From positions 97,595-161,594 of the forward strand of contig JAPTJF010000089.1 of assembly GCA_029339195.1 (NCBI GenBank): a stretch of 64,000 nucleotides of DNA, read 5' to 3'. The notes below the pieces were generated by a model. That model searched no databases and was not told where the DNA came from. It saw only the letters and a program-made list of their open reading frames with translations. Source of the DNA: Micractinium sp. NFX-FRZ. Lineage: Eukaryota; Chlorophyta; Trebouxiophyceae; Chlorellales; Chlorellaceae. The position numbers and the translations under genes were made by a program. Shown piece by piece: positions 39,301 to 48,952 of this stretch. Numbering within the stretch: position 1 is the stretch's first letter; each line of letters begins with the position of its first letter.

Positions 39301-42300
39301 CCCCAGCCCTCCCTCCCCCTCCATGGCGTGGGGGAGTGCGCGTAGGCGCACTCCCCCCACAGGGTGCGTCCGAAGGGCCGCCCCCCCGAGCGCGGGGCGC
39401 CCGCGTCCCCATTCCCCCCCCGTGCCGTGCGCGTCTGTGTGCGTGTGTGCGTGTGTTCCCCGTTTCCCCCCCGTGCCGCGTGCGTTTGCGTGCGTGTGTG
39501 TGATGCAACTGACATTCCCCCCGGTTGGCACGCGGTTTGTGTGCAGAACTGGGGGGCAGTGTGCTTGCTGTGGCATGCTCTGGGGTCGTGGGCGAGGTGG
39601 CGGGCAGCCAGTGCACGGTGCACACGCGTGCACATACGGCGATCCCCGCCGGCCACAGCCGCTGCATGCTCTCCCTGGCAGCGCAGGTTTGTGCCGAAAC
39701 GCCGTGCAGCTCGCGCTCGGTTTCTGTCACGCCCCCCCTGCAGAGCTGGACCTGCGCCCCTTCCGCAAGGTGCTGAGCGTGCTGGGCCTGCTGCGCTGCG
39801 CGGCGCACGAGCTGGCGGGGGTGCTGCGCCGCATGCCGCGCGGCCTGGAGAGCTTGTGCTTGACGGCTGAGGGCACGCAGGAGCCGCGCCACTTTGACGC
39901 GGGTGAGTGAGCACCAAGCAAATGTGTCTGAGTTGGAACACACACAGAGGCTTACAGTGGAGGCAGCAAGCAAGGTGGGAGTGCTTTGGGAGGTGGGCTG
40001 GCCTGGAGAGCACATCATCTGTTGAACGCGACACAGGGCACGCAGGAGCCGCGCAACTTTGATGCGGGTGAGTGAGCGCCAAGCACAGCACAGCACAGCA
40101 CAGCACAGCATGTTGGAATTGAGGAGATGGGTAGGTCGAGCAAGGCGGTAGGCGCTTGTGGGTGCGCTGGCCTAGAGAGATGATGGGGCGGCGGGCACGC
40201 AGGAGCCCTGCCGCGTTGACGCGGGTTCGTGGGGGCAAAGGTTGAGGCACACATGGAGTGATTGCGTTTGTTGGAAAGCCTTGGTGTGTGTGCGTGGGCG
40301 GGAGACGCGCTTGGTGCTGGCACTGCCTCTGGCTGCTTGCCAGCCGACCCGGTAAGAAGAGGGAGGGGGAGGAAGTGGTGTCAGCAGTACCGCTGAAACG
40401 CGCCCCACAAGGCTCTTCCCCCTCTCTCTGCCACTGAGGGCTGGTGAGCCACCTGCGCCCGCTGCTGGAGGTCAGCCTATCCTTTGAAAACGCCCCATCA
40501 CAAGCGTTCTTCCCCCCCCCCCACCCCACCCCCCCCACACACACCCCACGCACCTCTCCCCTCAACTGCTCGCAGAGCTGGTGGGGCGCCTGCGCCCGCT
40601 GCGGGAGGTCGGCCATTGCTTTGAGAACGCTCTCCTTTGAAACCCTTGTATGGGGTTCTAATACCCCCTCTTCCCCACCCACTCCTCCCCTCCCACTGCC
40701 TGCAGAGCTGGTGAGCCACCTGCGCCAGCTGAGGGAGGTCAGCCTGTATGGCCACCGGCGCCACAACCTGTCGGGCCTGAGGCGCACCGTCAACATGATA
40801 CGCATACTGGTGAGCGCGGGGGCGCCAGGGGAATGACGTGATGTGATGCTCCTCCCACAGCTGAGGTGATGTCCACATGTGATTCCTCGTGTGCTGAGCT
40901 GATATTTTGACGTGGCACTGTTCGATCCTGCCCTGCCCTGCCCTGCCCACCAGCCTCCCTTCTGCCTGCCCGCCCCGCCGCCTCCCCCCTGCAGAACCCA
41001 GTCGTGGAGGCAGGCGAGGTGATTGGGCGGGGGGACAACTTCCGCTGGCCGGAGCACGGCGAGGGCGGCAGCGGCAGCGAGAGCGGCAGCGAGGCCAGCG
41101 AGTGGGATGAGGAGGAGGAGGGCAGTGAGGCCAGTGCTGACAGCTTTGACTCGGCGACCAGCGACATGCGCAGCAGCAACGGAGGCAGCCCCCTGGCTCC
41201 AAGGAGGGGCGGCAGTGGCGACACAGCTGCAGCAGCAGAGGCGGCGGTGGCGGCGGCGGCAGGACGCACGGGGGACGCAGGACAGGCAGCGGCGGCGGCG
41301 GCAGCGGGCAGCGGGCTGGCGGAGGGGGTGGACGGGTCGGTGGAGACGGCGGCGCAGCAGGGTGCAGCAGCAGGGGCGCCCGGCACCTCCCAAACAGCAG
41401 GCGGCAGCGGCGAGGGCGGCGGCAGGGACGGGGCAGATGCCGGTGCAGGCGCAGGCGCAGGTGCTGATGTGGATGATAGCAATGACGACGACGAGGACGC
41501 CCGCAGCGTGGCCAGCAGCGCCAGCAGCAGCGGCAGCAGCGGAGAGGTTTATGTGGATGCGGAGCATGGCGGGCACAGCCACAGGCATGGGGGCGGGGCG
41601 GAGGACGAGCGGCACAGGTGAGGGTAGAAGTATGAGAATCTGGATCGAGTGGCCATTAACAGACTCAAAGGGCGGGTAGTCGGGGCGCAGGGCCGTTCAG
41701 GCTTCTCAAGATGCCCCTCAGCGCAGCGCCCCGCCTTCCCCCGCTGCCTGCTGCCCCCGCCCTTTCCCATCTGTGCTTACATGGCTGGCGGTGCGGTGCG
41801 GTGGCGACTCCCTCTGCACGTACAGTGGCACTTCTGGCAGAGGTGCCGGGTTCACTGCACGTGGCAGCAGCAAGCGCAACCTCCCTTGTGTCACATTGCT
41901 CCCTGCCCCCTGCAGCAAGCAGGCTTGCCAGGATGCCTTCTGCCCCCTGCACAGCGGCAAGAGCTTCCTCCAGGTCGGTCAGTCAGCCAGCCAGCTTGGG
42001 GGGAGCAAGCCCTCCGTTTGTTTCGTATCTCTTGCTCCTGTGGGGGGAGCAAGCATTCAGTTTGTTTCGTGTCTCTTGCTCCTGTGGGGGGAGCAAGCAT
42101 TCCGTTTGTTTCGTGTCTCTTGCTCCTGTGGGGGGAGCAAGCATTCCATTTGTTTCGTGTCTCCCGCTCCTGTGGGGGGAACAAGCATTCCGTTTGTTTC
42201 GTGTCTCTTGCTCCTGTGGGGGGAAGCTGGAAAGCTCGGCGCGGCAGCAGGACGTGCGTGCTGTGCATGCTGCAGCCTGCAAACTCTGGTCTGTACCAGG

Positions 42301-44420
42301 GGACCCCCCAAGGCCAGCCTGCCTTGGCCTGCAGCCCTCCCCTTCCCTCTGCCACATCCGCTCTGCTCCTTGTGTTGTGCCGGCCTGGTTCCCCTGCTCT
42401 CCCTCCCTCCCTCCCTCCCTCCCTCCCTCCCTGCTCGTTGCTTCCCGTCGCCTTTGCCGTCCTGGCTCCCTTGCTACTTACCGTAGAGGTATCTCACAAA
42501 CCTCCCCCATCCCACTAGCTGTGCATATCTCTTACAAACCTCCCCCTAACCCGCTCGCCCGCCCGCCCTCCCGCCCCCTCTACCTGTAGATCTCTCTCAC
42601 TGACGACCGCCAGCAGTCGGCCATCGACTTCTCCGCCCTCCTGGCAGCCGGCTTCCAAATGCTCACGCTCACACTGTCGGCAGAGCACCCTGATGTGAGG
42701 CGCCCGCCTGACAGGCATCCAGCCTGCTTTTGTGATGCCTGCACCCTCGCCTGCCAGGCTGCCCGCTTGTGCAGCACCCGCACACCCGCCAGGCAGCCTG
42801 CCTGCCTGGCCGAGGAGGCCACGTCTGTCGGCTTGCCTGCCGGCCCGCTCCCGTTGGCCTGGTTGCTTGCTTGCTTGCTTGCTTGCTTGCCAAGGGCCTT
42901 GTCTGCCGCTGCGCTGCTTGCCTGCCTGCCCTGTGGATAGGGCTGCCTGCCTGCGCACGTGCCTGCCCGCCTCGCCGTGCTGGCCGGACCAGAGGTCTGC
43001 CCGGCCTGCTTCTGGCTGCCTCCTCGCATCTTGGCTGGCGTCTCTGACCGCCCGGTCTGGCCCACCCTGGCATGCCCCTCCCCACACACATGCAGGCCCG
43101 CTGCACGCTGCTGCACGAGGGGCACTGGCGCTCGGCGCTGGCTGCCCTGGAGTCCTCGGGTGCGGGGGGTGCCCGCTCAGCTCCCGACCTGCCTGGCCAG
43201 CTGAATGACCTGCCTGCCTGCCTGCCTGCCACCTGGCAGCAGCATCACATGTCAGGCCACCCATCCTGCGCTTCAACCTGCACCTGATAGGGTTTAGGGC
43301 AGGATTTTAGGGTTGCCCGACCCTGAAACCCTACTCTACCCCTGCCTGCCTCCTCCCCCGGCTGCCCGCCTGCCTGCTCTGCTCTGCTTGCCCACCTGGC
43401 CTGCCTGCCCTCCTCTGCAGATGCACCCCGTCTCCCGCAGACACTGGTGCGTTCAACCATTCGAGCTGCCCGGCAGCCTTCACAATGCCATGTTGGATTA
43501 TGCCCATGTGAGTCCACGCCTTCCTGTTACCTTCTGTTTCTTTGCAGACATCGAGGTACTGGAGCTCAACTGCCAGGCAGCTTCCATGACCTTCCGCAGC
43601 TCCTCGCTGCTGCACCGCCTCACAGAGGTGGGCAGCTACCCGGGGGCTTCTTGTGCTTAAGCCCTTAAGCGGTCCTGGTTGGGTTGTTTTTCTGCTGCAA
43701 CGCACTCGGTGTCGTAGTTCCTAATGCAACACCGACTGAAAGTGGTGCGCAGGTGCGCCATGACGTGCACCCGCATTCAGCCCCACGCCCTTCGTCTGGT
43801 GCAAGGGTGTGGCAGGGGTGGTCCAATGAGCCGTCTTGCCTGCCCCGCCCCTACTTGGTCCTGCCTTACGGGCCACCACCCCTACCGCCATCCCTGCTGC
43901 CTTACAGCCGCCCACCCCTACCGCCTTCCTACTGTCTTGCACCGCCCCCACCCCTGTCGGCATCCTGCCTGGCACCTCCCACCCCTACCGCCATCCCTGC
44001 TGCCTTACAATATCTTATCCATATAATCAGCTGGCAACATCGAGCTCTCACCCAGCCCCGTCCTGTGCAGGTGTCGGTTGAGGCGGCCATGCGGTACGTT
44101 GCCGAGCACTACGGCGACACCTGGCAGGTAAGAGTTATGTTCAGGAACCGCTGAACCCTACTATGATGTTACAGGAACCGCTTGCAAGTGTATGTTGAAC
44201 TGCACGTTGTGGCAGTTGCATGCTGGGCTTGCGCCCCACGCCACTCACGCTCCACCACCGGCCGCTGCCTCAGGTGAAGAGCTGGAACGGCAACACGGCT
44301 GCCGATGGCGTGCTGGAGGGCAGCCGGGGGTATGCCCTCATGCGGCGCAGCGTGCTCGACGCGCACGCGGCAGGGAAGGACGGCAGCAGCGCCAGCGGTG
44401 GGGAGGAAGGCGCTCACTAG
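33308..44420 (+). CDS. Large F-box protein with Leu-rich segments and an acidic disordered insert
   Basis: Likely substrate receptor of an SCF ubiquitin ligase; target unknown. Twenty-three phase-matched exons, 908 aa: 33308-33412, 33689-33784, 34153-34281, 34421-34582, 34893-34989, 35189-35249, 35500-35587, 36053-36181, 36589-36645, 36941-37035, 37256-37337, 37766-37830, 38213-38300, 38550-38625, 39744-39902, 40706-40809, 40995-41617, 41916-41973, 42590-42694, 43096-43159, 43548-43627, 44071-44127, 44274-44420. The F-box (about 36-82) reads WSSLPHPLLGDIFRRLLEQ then LALVCKSWQAAL. Leu-rich pieces follow, such as LPTRLKHLALR, LPEGLKQLELLSV, LRQLREVSLYG and IEVLELNCQA, suggesting degenerate leucine-rich repeats. 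Exon 17 (about 532-738) is an Asp/Glu/Ser/Gly/Ala-rich disordered block. The start at 33308 is preferred; 33242 adds 22 residues. Echoes surround many exons, so alternative junctions are possible. Confidence 0.8.
34798..34855 (+). repeat. Exon echo: copy of acceptor plus start of F-box exon 5
   Basis: CTGCAGGTG, then GTACTGC/AGTGCTGC-like and CGGCACAT(C/T) motifs parallel 34888-34945. This copy runs into a stop (CGACTAA), so the downstream copy is the exon. Confidence 0.85.
35803..35990 (+). repeat. Exon echoes: two copies of the start of F-box exon 8
   Basis: CAGGTGCTCGA, GTGTGCCAG and (in the second) CGGTGCGAGGAGGTGC occur at 35803-35845 and 35941-35990, before the real exon at 36053. Confidence 0.93.
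37121..37162 (+). repeat. Exon echo: copy of acceptor plus start of F-box exon 11
   Basis: GCAGGGACGACC, CTGCTGCC and ATTGGC copy 37252-37275. Confidence 0.88.
37424..37581 (+). repeat. Exon echoes: copies of the F-box exon 11 3' edge with donor
   Basis: At 37533-37581 the stretch GGAGGTGTTCTCCGAGTT, GAGGGACACGCCCTC and CCGGTGAGC repeats 37297-37343. A partial copy lies at 37424-37466. Confidence 0.92.
39275..39290. repeat. Perfect 16-bp palindrome with CRE-type core
   Basis: GGGATGACGTCATCCC equals its own reverse complement. TGACGTCA is a classic bZIP binding core. Confidence 0.8.
39331..39356. repeat. Inverted repeat, 10-bp stem
   Basis: GGGGAGTGCG, a 6-nt loop, then CGCACTCCCC. Flanking GTGG and CCAC extend the pairing after one unpaired C. 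Confidence 0.85.
40036..40232 (+). repeat. Exon echoes: two copies of the F-box exon 15 3' edge
   Basis: GGGCACGCAGGAGCC, TTTGA(C/T)GCGGGTG and AGTGAGC from 39870-39912 reappear at 40036-40078. A decayed copy is at 40193-40232. CACAG repeats lie between them. Confidence 0.93.
40438..40640 (+). repeat. Exon echoes: two copies of the start of F-box exon 16
   Basis: GAGCTGGTG(A/G)G-type starts followed by CACCTGCGCC or CGCCTGCGCC, GCTG and GGAGGTC occur at 40438-40483 and 40574-40620, before the real exon at 40706. Confidence 0.92.
41998..42217. repeat. 44-bp minisatellite, five copies
   Basis: Units start at 41998, 42042, 42086, 42130 and 42174, with a partial sixth. Each unit contains GGAGCAAG and CTTGCTCC as inverted arms around a CGTTTGTTTCGTGTCT-like centre. 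It lies in intron 18 of the F-box gene. Confidence 0.95.
42399..42431. repeat. CTCC microsatellite
   Basis: About eight consecutive CCCT/CTCC units in F-box intron 18. Confidence 0.9.
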
Positions 44421-44709
44421 CAGTGGCAGCAGTAGCAGCAGCAGCAGCAGGAGCAGCAGCAGCACCGCGGCATGAGGTTTTGCCACTCCCAGCTACGGCA
44501 GCCATGTGCTTACGCGGCACGGCGTGCTGGAAGCGCATATGGCAGGGGCAGGTTGTTATGTTGCGGCGGCAGCAGCGGGGCAGGAACTGAGGTTTGCCCC
44601 CAGTCGGCGCTGGCAGCGGCAGCGTCGGGGCAGGTACTGAGCAGCTGCTGCGGGGTGTGTGCCCCCCACGCCATGCATCGTGCTTGAAGCAGGCTTGGTT
44701 GCGGAGAAA

Positions 44710-44714
44710 TGTAA
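44710..44714 (+). terminator. TGTAA polyadenylation motif, F-box gene
   Basis: TGTAA lies 290 nt after the stop. Confidence 0.55.
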
Positions 44715-45261
44715 TGACTGCCACAGCAGCAGCGTAGAGGCATCAATCCAAGTCGTTGAGAGTGGCAGCTGCACTGGGGGCGTGCAGCCGTGGGGCCAGC
44801 AACAGTGGGAGCGTGCAGCTGTGGGGCCAGCAGCAGTGCGGGGCAGCAGCAGAGAGCATGCAGCAGTGGGGGCATGCAGCACAGGAATGGCGGCTGCAGC
44901 TGGAGGAGCCGCAAGCAGAGTGGGAGGCCACCTGGCATGTGGCATGCATGGGCAGCAGCGGAGCAGCGGCGGGGAGCGACAGGCCGAAAGTGGCAGTGGG
45001 TACAGTGGCAACAGGGAGTTACGTGCACGCAGCATGTGGCCCTCGGGCTGATCCTTGCTGTCGTGCCCGCCTGCTTGCCTGCCCGACCCACCTGCCTGCT
45101 CACCCGCCATGTTTGCACGGTCCAAGACGTTCGGCGCTTTGCGAGAGACGCAGTCGCTCGTGATGAGGGCAGGAAATGCCTGCGTGCGTATCACACATGA
45201 GGCGGGGGGGGAGTCTGGCGGTCTGCCCTCCCACCAGCGGCACGCAGCGACAACAAGCCCC

Positions 45262-45490
45262 ATCCAGCACAAACCGGCAGGAACCGGCCAGAACCGGCAG
45301 AAATCAGCCAGAACCAGCACAAATCGCCAAAGACCGGCTAAGACAGGCAGGAACAAGCAGGGCACAATAGGCGGCAGTGGGGGCGGGGGCGGGAGTCCGG
45401 CTGGCTCCCCTCTAGCATGCAGCGGCAACAAGCCACATCCAGCACAAACCGGCACAAAGCGGCTAGAACCTGCACAAACCGGCTGAAAGC
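45262..45490. repeat. Short-period repeat based on AACCGGCA(C/G)A
   Basis: Two blocks, 45262-45360 and 45425-45490, each begin CAACAAGCC, then CATCCAGCACAAACCGGCA, and continue with roughly 10-bp variants such as GAACCGGCCA and GAACCAGCAC. The second block is a second copy of the first, interrupted by about 60 bp. Confidence 0.85.
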
Positions 45491-46162
45491 AATGGCAATG
45501 GGCTAAAGAAAATCGAGGCCTTCAAGTGCATTTCTGCGAGCAACAAACTGCCACCACTACCAACACCACGTCCGCTGAAGTGCACGTGCACGTTGCAGCT
45601 GCCGCAGCGTACCCCGATCATTGAATGCAACCACAATGCTCTGGCTGCCATCCTTCAAGCCTGCAGATACGCTTGTTCAGCTGCCGCCTTGCTGACTCTC
45701 GCATGTACTGCTCTGGCCCGCCAGCTTTATAAGACCACGACATATTAAGGGAGGGCCGACCACACAATGGGAGGATAGGGGATGGACAACTTAGGCAGGA
45801 CAGGGTCGATGCGAGTGTGACGGTGGCAGTGGTGGCAGCAAAGGGCAGTGCAGCTTTAGAAGCTTGAAATATGGTTTAACCGTTGAGGTACACAACTGGC
45901 AAAAGTCTGGCGGTTAGTAATAACTGGCAAAGCAAAGCAAAAGCAAGGCGTGACATTAGGGTGGTGTGGGGGCATGTGATGGCCGCGGGTCGGACAGGTG
46001 GGCAAAGCACTAGGCAGAGTATGCACCTGACCAGCACTCACTCATCACTGGCAGGGCTTTCCGCTGTGTGCGTTTGGTTGAGTCATTGGGGCCCAAGCGC
46101 CCTGCCTCTTCATCACTCGTTGGGGCGCTGCCTGTGGCGGTGCTGCCCAGTGCGGGTCTTAT

Positions 46163-47998
46163 TCATTCCCGGTTGTGTGCCACGCCGGGAACCGTCACCT
46201 CTTTTGAGACGTACACGGGTGAGGAAGAAGGGAAGGAAGGAAGTCCGTCCAGCTTTCGTGCCCGTTGTTGCTCCACTAGAGTCGTCACCAGGTTCCGGAG
46301 TTCGCCCAGTAATGCTACCGCATCTGCCAACTGCTGCACCGCCGCCGGCGTCCCTGGAGCCACTGCCCCGCCGGCTGCTGCCGCCGGATCCGCCACCGCC
46401 TGCCCGGCTGGCAGCGGGCGCACCTGCTTGCGTTCCAGAGCAGAGCTCTTCCAGTGCTGCAGCCTCTGCTCCTCCTCGTGCCGCTTCAGCTGCAGCATGA
46501 GCTGCTGCAACATCTGTTTCTGCTTGTCGGAAAGTTTTGCACCTGCTGGGGCATAAGCTACCAGCCGCTGCTGCTGCTGCCCCTCGAGCACTTCCCATTG
46601 GTGCAGCTGCAGCATCTGCAGAAGGTCATACTCAAGCTGGGGCAGGCCCAGTGGTGGGTACTCCTTCTGGTTCCATTGCAGGTCTTGCAGCAACAGCTGC
46701 TCCTCCTGCGACAGCTCCTGCGGTTGGCTCAACGCAATCTGAACCGGCTGCACTACCTGCCGTCTCTGCAGCTGTTCCAGCTGCTCTAGCTCGAGCTGCA
46801 CCTTTGTGAGCAGTTGCAGCTGCCGCTCCTGCTCTGTGGTGCGAAGTCCAAGCTGCTGCAGGTGTTGCTGCATCTTCCGCCGCTGCTCCGGCTGCTCCAG
46901 CTGCTTTAAAAGCTGCTCCTGTGCCGTAGTGAATTGAAGCAAGTTTCTGTTGACGATGCGCAGCGCCTTGACGAGCCCAATTGCGAAGAGAGAGACAAAG
47001 GCAGCCACGAGGGGCACTGTGGCCAGCCAGTCGTCTCTGCTGCTGTTGTGGGCGAACCCCACAATGCAGCAGTGGACCATGACGGCGACCACAAACGTTG
47101 AGGCGCCAAACAGCGTCCAAAATGCCGGGGCACCCGCGTTCTCCTTATTGCTCTTCCACCAAATGGACACCTCCTCGTTGGTTGGGGGCACCGCCAGCAA
47201 GTAACCCTGCAGGGCAAACGAAGGGGGCATCGAGTGAGGCGCATGTTGAGTGTGCAGACACTCACTTACACTTCCCCCTTGCCTGCCGCTCCATTCTCAC
47301 CAGCAGCATGGTGATGATGTTAGGGCTCACCGATTGCCCCCATGGGACCACTACAACTATAAACCTGACTAATTTCTGTTGTTGTCCCAAAAGCAGGCTG
47401 ATGCTCACCAGCTGCAGCATGATGACGGTGAGGCTGACCGAGTTGACGACCAGCACCGCCCCCCAGAAGCTGGACACCAGCCGGCTCTCCCAGCTGCCAG
47501 ATCCTTTGATCAGGTCAATGGTTTGGGCAGAGAAGGGCTCCATTGCAGCCGTGATCAGCAGCACGCTCTGCAGCAGGTCGGGTGTAGGTGGGGGGCATAA
47601 GGTGAAGGCGGGCGGGCTCTTGGTTCTGGCTGGTGCCAGCTCTGATTGGGGCACAATTGCAGGGGGATGCTGAGGGGCAATGGGTACCGGGCGCCAGCTA
47701 GGCCAGCGCTTATGCTAGCCTGCAGCCTTCCGCATGCTTGCCACTGGCAGTGGCTCCGCCCATGCGGCTCACGGCCGCCGGGTGCAAAGTGCCAGCTCAG
47801 CAAAGAGGTGCTGCTTACCACCAGCGAAAAGTTGGTCCACAGCTTGATGAGGTAAGACCTCAGCTCCCTGCCTTGCTTCCCCGCACGCGAGAACTTTGTA
47901 TACGCATTCTTGTAGTCTTTGGTGTGGTACAGGCGGGCCTTCAGGCAAGCCTTGATGCCGGCCAGGTAAGACTTGATGCTTTGAAATGACAGCCTCAT
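46163..47998 (-). CDS. Multi-pass membrane protein with long Gln/Leu-rich coiled-coil tail, family unknown
   Basis: I do not recognise this family. Exons in reading order: 47819-47998, 47301-47567, 46163-47206, all phase 0, 496 aa. A basic N-terminus (MRLSFQSIKSYLAGIKACLK) leads into about five hydrophobic segments: around 50-70, 92-122 (VLVVNSVSLTVIMLQLVSI), 128-158 (LVRFIVVVVPWGQ), 176-201 (FGASTFVVAVMVHCCIVGF) and 210-234 (ATVPLVAAFVSLFAIGLVKA). Residues from about 235 to 420 are almost wholly Gln/Leu/Glu-rich (EQLLKQLEQPEQRRKMQQHL and similar), predicted coiled coil. A Pro/Ala/Val tail follows. A membrane-tethered oligomer or scaffold is inferred from this layout only. The initiation codon is the first ATG of the open frame; an upstream exon is possible. 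Confidence 0.7.
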
Positions 47999-48952
47999 GT
48001 TCGCTGGTATGCTGCAAGGGCAGATGCGTAGGCAGCGTGCGAGGGGCAGTTGGTGCAGGAGCAAGGCGGCTGGCGGCAAATATGAAGGCAGGCCGGCATG
48101 TGCCACGAGCAGCGGCGACGGCGACAGCCCGGAGCGCCCCCCTGCCCGGCAGGCCAACATGCCAGACCTGTACCGGCCACCGGTGCCGCTCCAGTTTAGC
48201 TGGCAGCGCATGCTTGTGATCGACCACGAGGCGTGGATGCTATTGCCTACCTGCGCGTTGCTCCGGAGGTCCCTACCGTTGCTGGCTAGGGCATGGCGCA
48301 GAGGCCAGATAAGAGCCTGTCAGTGGTACCCGGCCTTACAGAGCAACGATTGAGAGCGGTATGCGATGAACTGGGGCGTACCCGTCAAAATTAGAGACGT
48401 CCGAAGTACGCTCTGACTTCAGAACCTTCAGGCCAGCTCAGCAGCTGAACTCCGCTCCCTTGGCAGGCAAGAAGGTCGCTTTCTACAGCGTGCTGCTCAG
48501 CTGCCGCTCCCTCGACAGGCGCCCCAGCTGGCACTGCCGACGCCGCTGCCGCCCTGCAGCAGCTGCTGCCGGCCATCCTGCTGAACAGGCCAACATTGCA
48601 GTCCTCCCAGGGCGTAGTCTGCATCGTCTCACTCTCACTCTTCTAATAAGTTCATACAGTACGGGTTCATGACGCCACCTGCTGCAGCCCTCTTGTGGCT
48701 TGAGGAGGCCCGGGGGTTGGAGAAGGGGGGCCCCCCGGGGGGGCCGGCGGCGGCGGCACTTTGCAGGTTATCTCTGCAGCTGGCCTGCTTGAGTCGGCTG
48801 TCTATGGCTGGATTCAAGCATGCACAAGTGCCCAACTCTAGCAGCAGGGGTACCCAGCACTACGCCTCCCCCCGGCTTCAGTCATCCCCATGGGGTGACT
48901 GGCCAGCACTCGAATTCAACTCCTCACTATCAATGTTACAATGGTGGTTCAA
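47999..48952. other. Region between the coiled-coil membrane gene promoter and the GT90 3' end
   Basis: 954 bp, no gene supportable. It should contain the membrane gene's promoter and the GT90 3' UTR. Confidence 0.45.
48936..48940 (-). terminator. TGTAA polyadenylation motif, GT90 gene
   Basis: TTACA on the + strand, 13 nt beyond the stop on the minus strand. It is very close, so a further site may be used. Confidence 0.35.

Larger units (their letters stand above)
38626..39743 (+). other. Unusually large intron 14 of the F-box gene
   Basis: A 1118-bp intron holding a TG microsatellite (about 38647-38683), a GGC/GCA triplet array (38825-38874), a 16-bp perfect palindrome with a TGACGTCA core (39275-39290), a 10-bp-stem hairpin (39331-39356) and a diverged direct repeat (about 39408-39500). 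An open stretch, about 39036-39165, ends in a stop. Confidence 0.6.
44421..46162. other. Convergent intergenic region, F-box (+) / coiled-coil membrane protein (-)
   Basis: 1.74 kb with no supportable gene. It contains both 3' UTRs, a CAG/GTGCAG-rich repetitive stretch (about 44760-44880) and a decamer-periodic repeat (about 45262-45490). Confidence 0.5.

Noticed and set aside
39186..41615. 809-codon minus-strand open frame opposite the F-box gene
   Set aside because: Antisense shadow of GC-rich exons and repeats; Ala/Arg/Pro/His-rich, with no family resemblance. The plus-strand exons fit in phase.
41998..42217. Possible repeat protein encoded by the 44-bp array
   Set aside because: The unit length is not divisible by three, and the array lies between two phase-matched exons. 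It is an intronic minisatellite.
42007..42220. Transposon terminal inverted repeats from GGAGCAAG/CTTGCTCC
   Set aside because: The arms are internal to each 44-bp unit, with no element body or target-site duplication.
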